Assembly (NCBI GenBank): GCA_903928615.1
Contig: CAIYRJ010000048.1
Span: 1 to 6,323, forward strand
Reading direction: 5' to 3'
From: an uncultured Actinomycetes bacterium
Lineage (GTDB): Bacteria > Actinomycetota > Thermoleophilia > Miltoncostaeales > Miltoncostaeaceae
Length of the DNA stretch: 6,323 nucleotides
Below are positions 4,901 through 6,323 of the stretch, piece after piece; the first letter of the stretch is position 1; each line of letters opens with the position of its first letter. Both the position numbers and the translations under genes were made by a program. The notes under the pieces are model-generated. The model worked only from the letters and a program-made list of their open reading frames with translations, was not told where the DNA came from and did not search any database.

Positions 4901-5704
4901 ATGAGCGATGACGACCGCACCCTCGTCGCCGATGGATTCACCGAGACGGCATCCGACTACGAGGACGCCGTGCGGTTCAACATCGAGGGAGGCCAGCGCC
5001 TGGTCATGTCGATCCCGGCCGGGAGCTACGACGACGTGCTCGATGTCGGCTGCGGAACGGGCTGGACCACCCAGGCGATCGTCGACCGCTTCCGTCCCGC
5101 GCGCATCACCGGCGTGGATCCCTCGGAGGGCATGCTCGAGCAGTTCCAGGCGAAGCTCGGCGGCATCGAGGGCGTCGAGGTGACCCTGGCGCAGGGCGAC
5201 GTGGAGAACATGCCCGTGCCCGACGCCGCATTCGACCTTGTGGTGTGCGCCATGGCCTACCACTGGTTCCCGCGCAAGTGGGCGGCCGCAGAGGCCATGG
5301 CGGCGAAGATGAAGCCGGGCGGGGTGCTGGCCATCCTGTGCTCCGGCCGCGGCGGCGAGCAGGCCTACCGGGACATCCTCGCCAACATGGAGCCCCCCAA
5401 CTACGTGTGGCTGGGTGCGTTCGACGCCGTGCAGCGGGACATCCCCGAGATGGAGGACTACCTCGTGCAGGCCGGCCTCGAGGTGGAGGACATCTGGATG
5501 GAGCGCCGCGTGCGCCACACCACGGTGGAGGCCTACACGCAGCGCATGCGCGTGGTGGCAAGCCACCTGATCGGCGACATGCCGGAGGACGAGGCAGAGG
5601 CCTACCTGGCCGAGGTGGAGCGCCGCATGCGCGAGGCATCCGGCCCGCGCGGCTGGACCTACGACTTCACCAAGCTCTACGCCATCGCCCGCAAGCCGGG
5701 CTGA
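4901..5704 (+). CDS. Class I SAM-dependent methyltransferase (Methyltransf_11 type)
   Basis: This 267-residue cytoplasmic protein has the Rossmann-type methyltransferase core. Motif I is VLDVGCGTG (46-54), which binds the methionine part of SAM. GVDPSEGML (71-79) supplies the acidic residue for the ribose, QGDVENMPVPDAAFD (98-112) carries the adenine-site Asp, AMAYHWF (117-123) follows, and MKPGG (137-141) closes the core. The acidic C-terminal half (about 150-260) should define the acceptor, which I cannot identify. The pattern resembles BioC/UbiE-like small-molecule methyltransferases, but no biotin or quinone genes are nearby. The start is set at ATG 4901 because GGAG at 4891-4894 lies six bases upstream; an in-frame ATG at 4889 would add four residues and has no Shine-Dalgarno. 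It is transcribed away from the protease operon and ends 49 bases before the next gene. Confidence 0.9.
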   Translation: MSDDDRTLVADGFTETASDYEDAVRFNIEGGQRLVMSIPAGSYDDVLDVGCGTGWTTQAIVDRFRPARITGVDPSEGMLEQFQAKLGGIEGVEVTLAQGDVENMPVPDAAFDLVVCAMAYHWFPRKWAAAEAMAAKMKPGGVLAILCSGRGGEQAYRDILANMEPPNYVWLGAFDAVQRDIPEMEDYLVQAGLEVEDIWMERRVRHTTVEAYTQRMRVVASHLIGDMPEDEAEAYLAEVERRMREASGPRGWTYDFTKLYAIARKPG

Positions 5705-5757
5705 GCACCCCCGGCGCCGAGGCAGGCGCACGGCGACGCGCTACGGTGCGGGGGTGC
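5705..5757 (+). promoter_or_regulatory. Inverted repeat spanning the gap and covering the next start codon
   Basis: GCACCCCCG (5705-5713), directly after the methyltransferase TGA, is the exact reverse complement of CGGGGGTGC (5749-5757), which contains the GTG start (5754-5756) of the next gene. In a read-through RNA the 9-bp stem would close a 35-base loop and bury that start codon. A transcript starting at the GTG itself would lack the left arm and escape this. Confidence 0.35.
5742..5753 (+). promoter_or_regulatory. Candidate leaderless -10 box for the exported-protein gene
   Basis: TACGGT (5742-5747) fits TANNNT and is followed by six bases and then the GTG at 5754, the spacing expected for a transcript that begins on its start codon. 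No -35 or clear Shine-Dalgarno is seen. Confidence 0.4.
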
Positions 5758-6323
5758 GACGGGCCCCCCGCATCCTGATCGGCATTCTGGCCGTGGCCAT
5801 CCTGGGCGTGCTGGCCCCGGCGGCGTCCGCCGCGTCGTTCTCGTATGACGCCGGCACGCAGGTGCTGCGCCTCACCGGTGCGTCAGGCGAGGACATCACA
5901 ATCGAGACCACGGGCAGCGCGGGTAGTCCGGAGTACCTCGCGAGCGCGTCGCTGGCTGGGGCCTCCACGGCATGGACGGGCACCAACCGGGCCGGCCTGC
6001 TCGCGTATTCAGTGCCGATCTCGCCGCCCCAGCACGGCCTCACCATCCAGCCCGACGTCGCCGGTGGCCTTCCGCTCGCGCGCATCGAGGTGGTGGACGA
6101 CACCGGACCGGTGAACGTGATCGTGGCCGGCGGGCAAGAGAGCCCCGGTAGCAACCCCATCCCCTATGCCGACCCCCTCGAGGTCGCCCTCACCCAGGCC
6201 TCGTCGATCGCACGCGTCGACGCCGCCGAGCACGACCCCATCTCGATAGGCACGACATCGCTGCTCATCAACGCGCCGGAGGTGCGGCTACAGGATGACA
6301 TCGCCGCGGCGGGGTCGATCACC
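5754..6323 (+). CDS. Exported beta-rich protein of unknown function, N-terminal part
   Basis: This is an open frame of 190 codons that runs off the right edge. The GTG at 5754 is followed by a clear signal peptide (RRAPRILIGILAVAILGVLAP, cleavage near ASA|ASF at about 27). After it comes SFSYDAGTQVLRLTGASGEDITIETTG (from residue 28, described in parts), a pattern seen at the start of many actinobacterial exported repeat proteins. The rest is rich in Ala, Ser, Thr, Ile and Val with short alternating hydrophobic stretches (for example EVALTQASSIARV, TSLLINAPEVRL), typical of beta-sandwich or beta-helix surface proteins. There is no catalytic motif and no Cys. It may be the start of a larger adhesin-like or RTX-like protein, but the repeats that would prove this are outside the window. 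Confidence 0.75.
   Translation, partial: MRRAPRILIGILAVAILGVLAPAASAASFSYDAGTQVLRLTGASGEDITIETTGSAGSPEYLASASLAGASTAWTGTNRAGLLAYSVPISPPQHGLTIQPDVAGGLPLARIEVVDDTGPVNVIVAGGQESPGSNPIPYADPLEVALTQASSIARVDAAEHDPISIGTTSLLINAPEVRLQDDIAAAGSIT

Noticed and set aside
4871..5731. His-rich minus-strand open frame (286 codons) opposite the methyltransferase
   Set aside because: Its His and Val runs are the complements of common Val, Met and His codons of the methyltransferase, and no domain is visible.
1..6323. A defence, biosynthetic or mobile cassette spanning several genes
   Set aside because: The genes belong to ordinary, functionally scattered families. No transposase, integrase, CRISPR repeats, toxin-antitoxin pair or synthase was found.

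Overview
The window is strongly G+C-rich, gene-dense bacterial DNA. The codon use, the exported proteins with Ala-rich signal peptides, the GTG starts and the weak or absent Shine-Dalgarno sequences suggest a high-GC actinobacterium. The gene mix would suit the deep-branching Thermoleophilia (Solirubrobacterales/Gaiellales type), but the lineage is a weak inference. No mobile element, CRISPR array, tRNA or rRNA is visible.

Layout. (1) Bases 1-559, minus strand: the N-terminal 186 residues of a VIT1/CCC1-family iron/manganese transporter that runs off the left edge. (2) Bases 560-795: a divergent intergenic region, locally poorer in G+C, holding a candidate leaderless promoter for the transporter and three consecutive RNA-type hairpins at 662-770 in front of the next gene. 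(3) Bases 796-2061, plus strand: a GH63/MGH-type alpha-glycosidase, plausibly acting on mannosyl- or glucosylglycerate. (4) Bases 2058-4765, minus strand: a two-gene operon read right to left, first a secreted trypsin-like protease with a fibronectin-III-like and an unrecognised C-terminal domain, then a secreted GH3 (NagZ-like) glycosidase. The stop and start of the pair share one base (TGATG). The GH3 and GH63 genes converge and share a CTAG in which both stop codons lie. (5) Bases 4766-4900: a second divergent region with a 20-bp palindrome and a GC-rich hairpin. (6) Bases 4901-5704, plus strand: a class I SAM-dependent methyltransferase with a good Shine-Dalgarno. (7) From 5754 to the right edge, plus strand: the N-terminus of an exported, beta-rich protein of unknown function.

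How the genes relate. Only the protease and GH3 enzyme look like a functional unit: both are exported and translationally linked, consistent with extracellular or envelope polymer turnover. The GH63 enzyme is cytoplasmic and independent. The methyltransferase and the transporter show no link to their neighbours. I see no defence, secondary-metabolite or mobile system. The most unusual material is non-coding: the triple-hairpin leader in front of the GH63 gene, a TANNNT box 6-8 bases before the start of three of the six genes (a leaderless-transcript layout), and a 9-bp inverted repeat whose right arm covers the start codon of the last gene.
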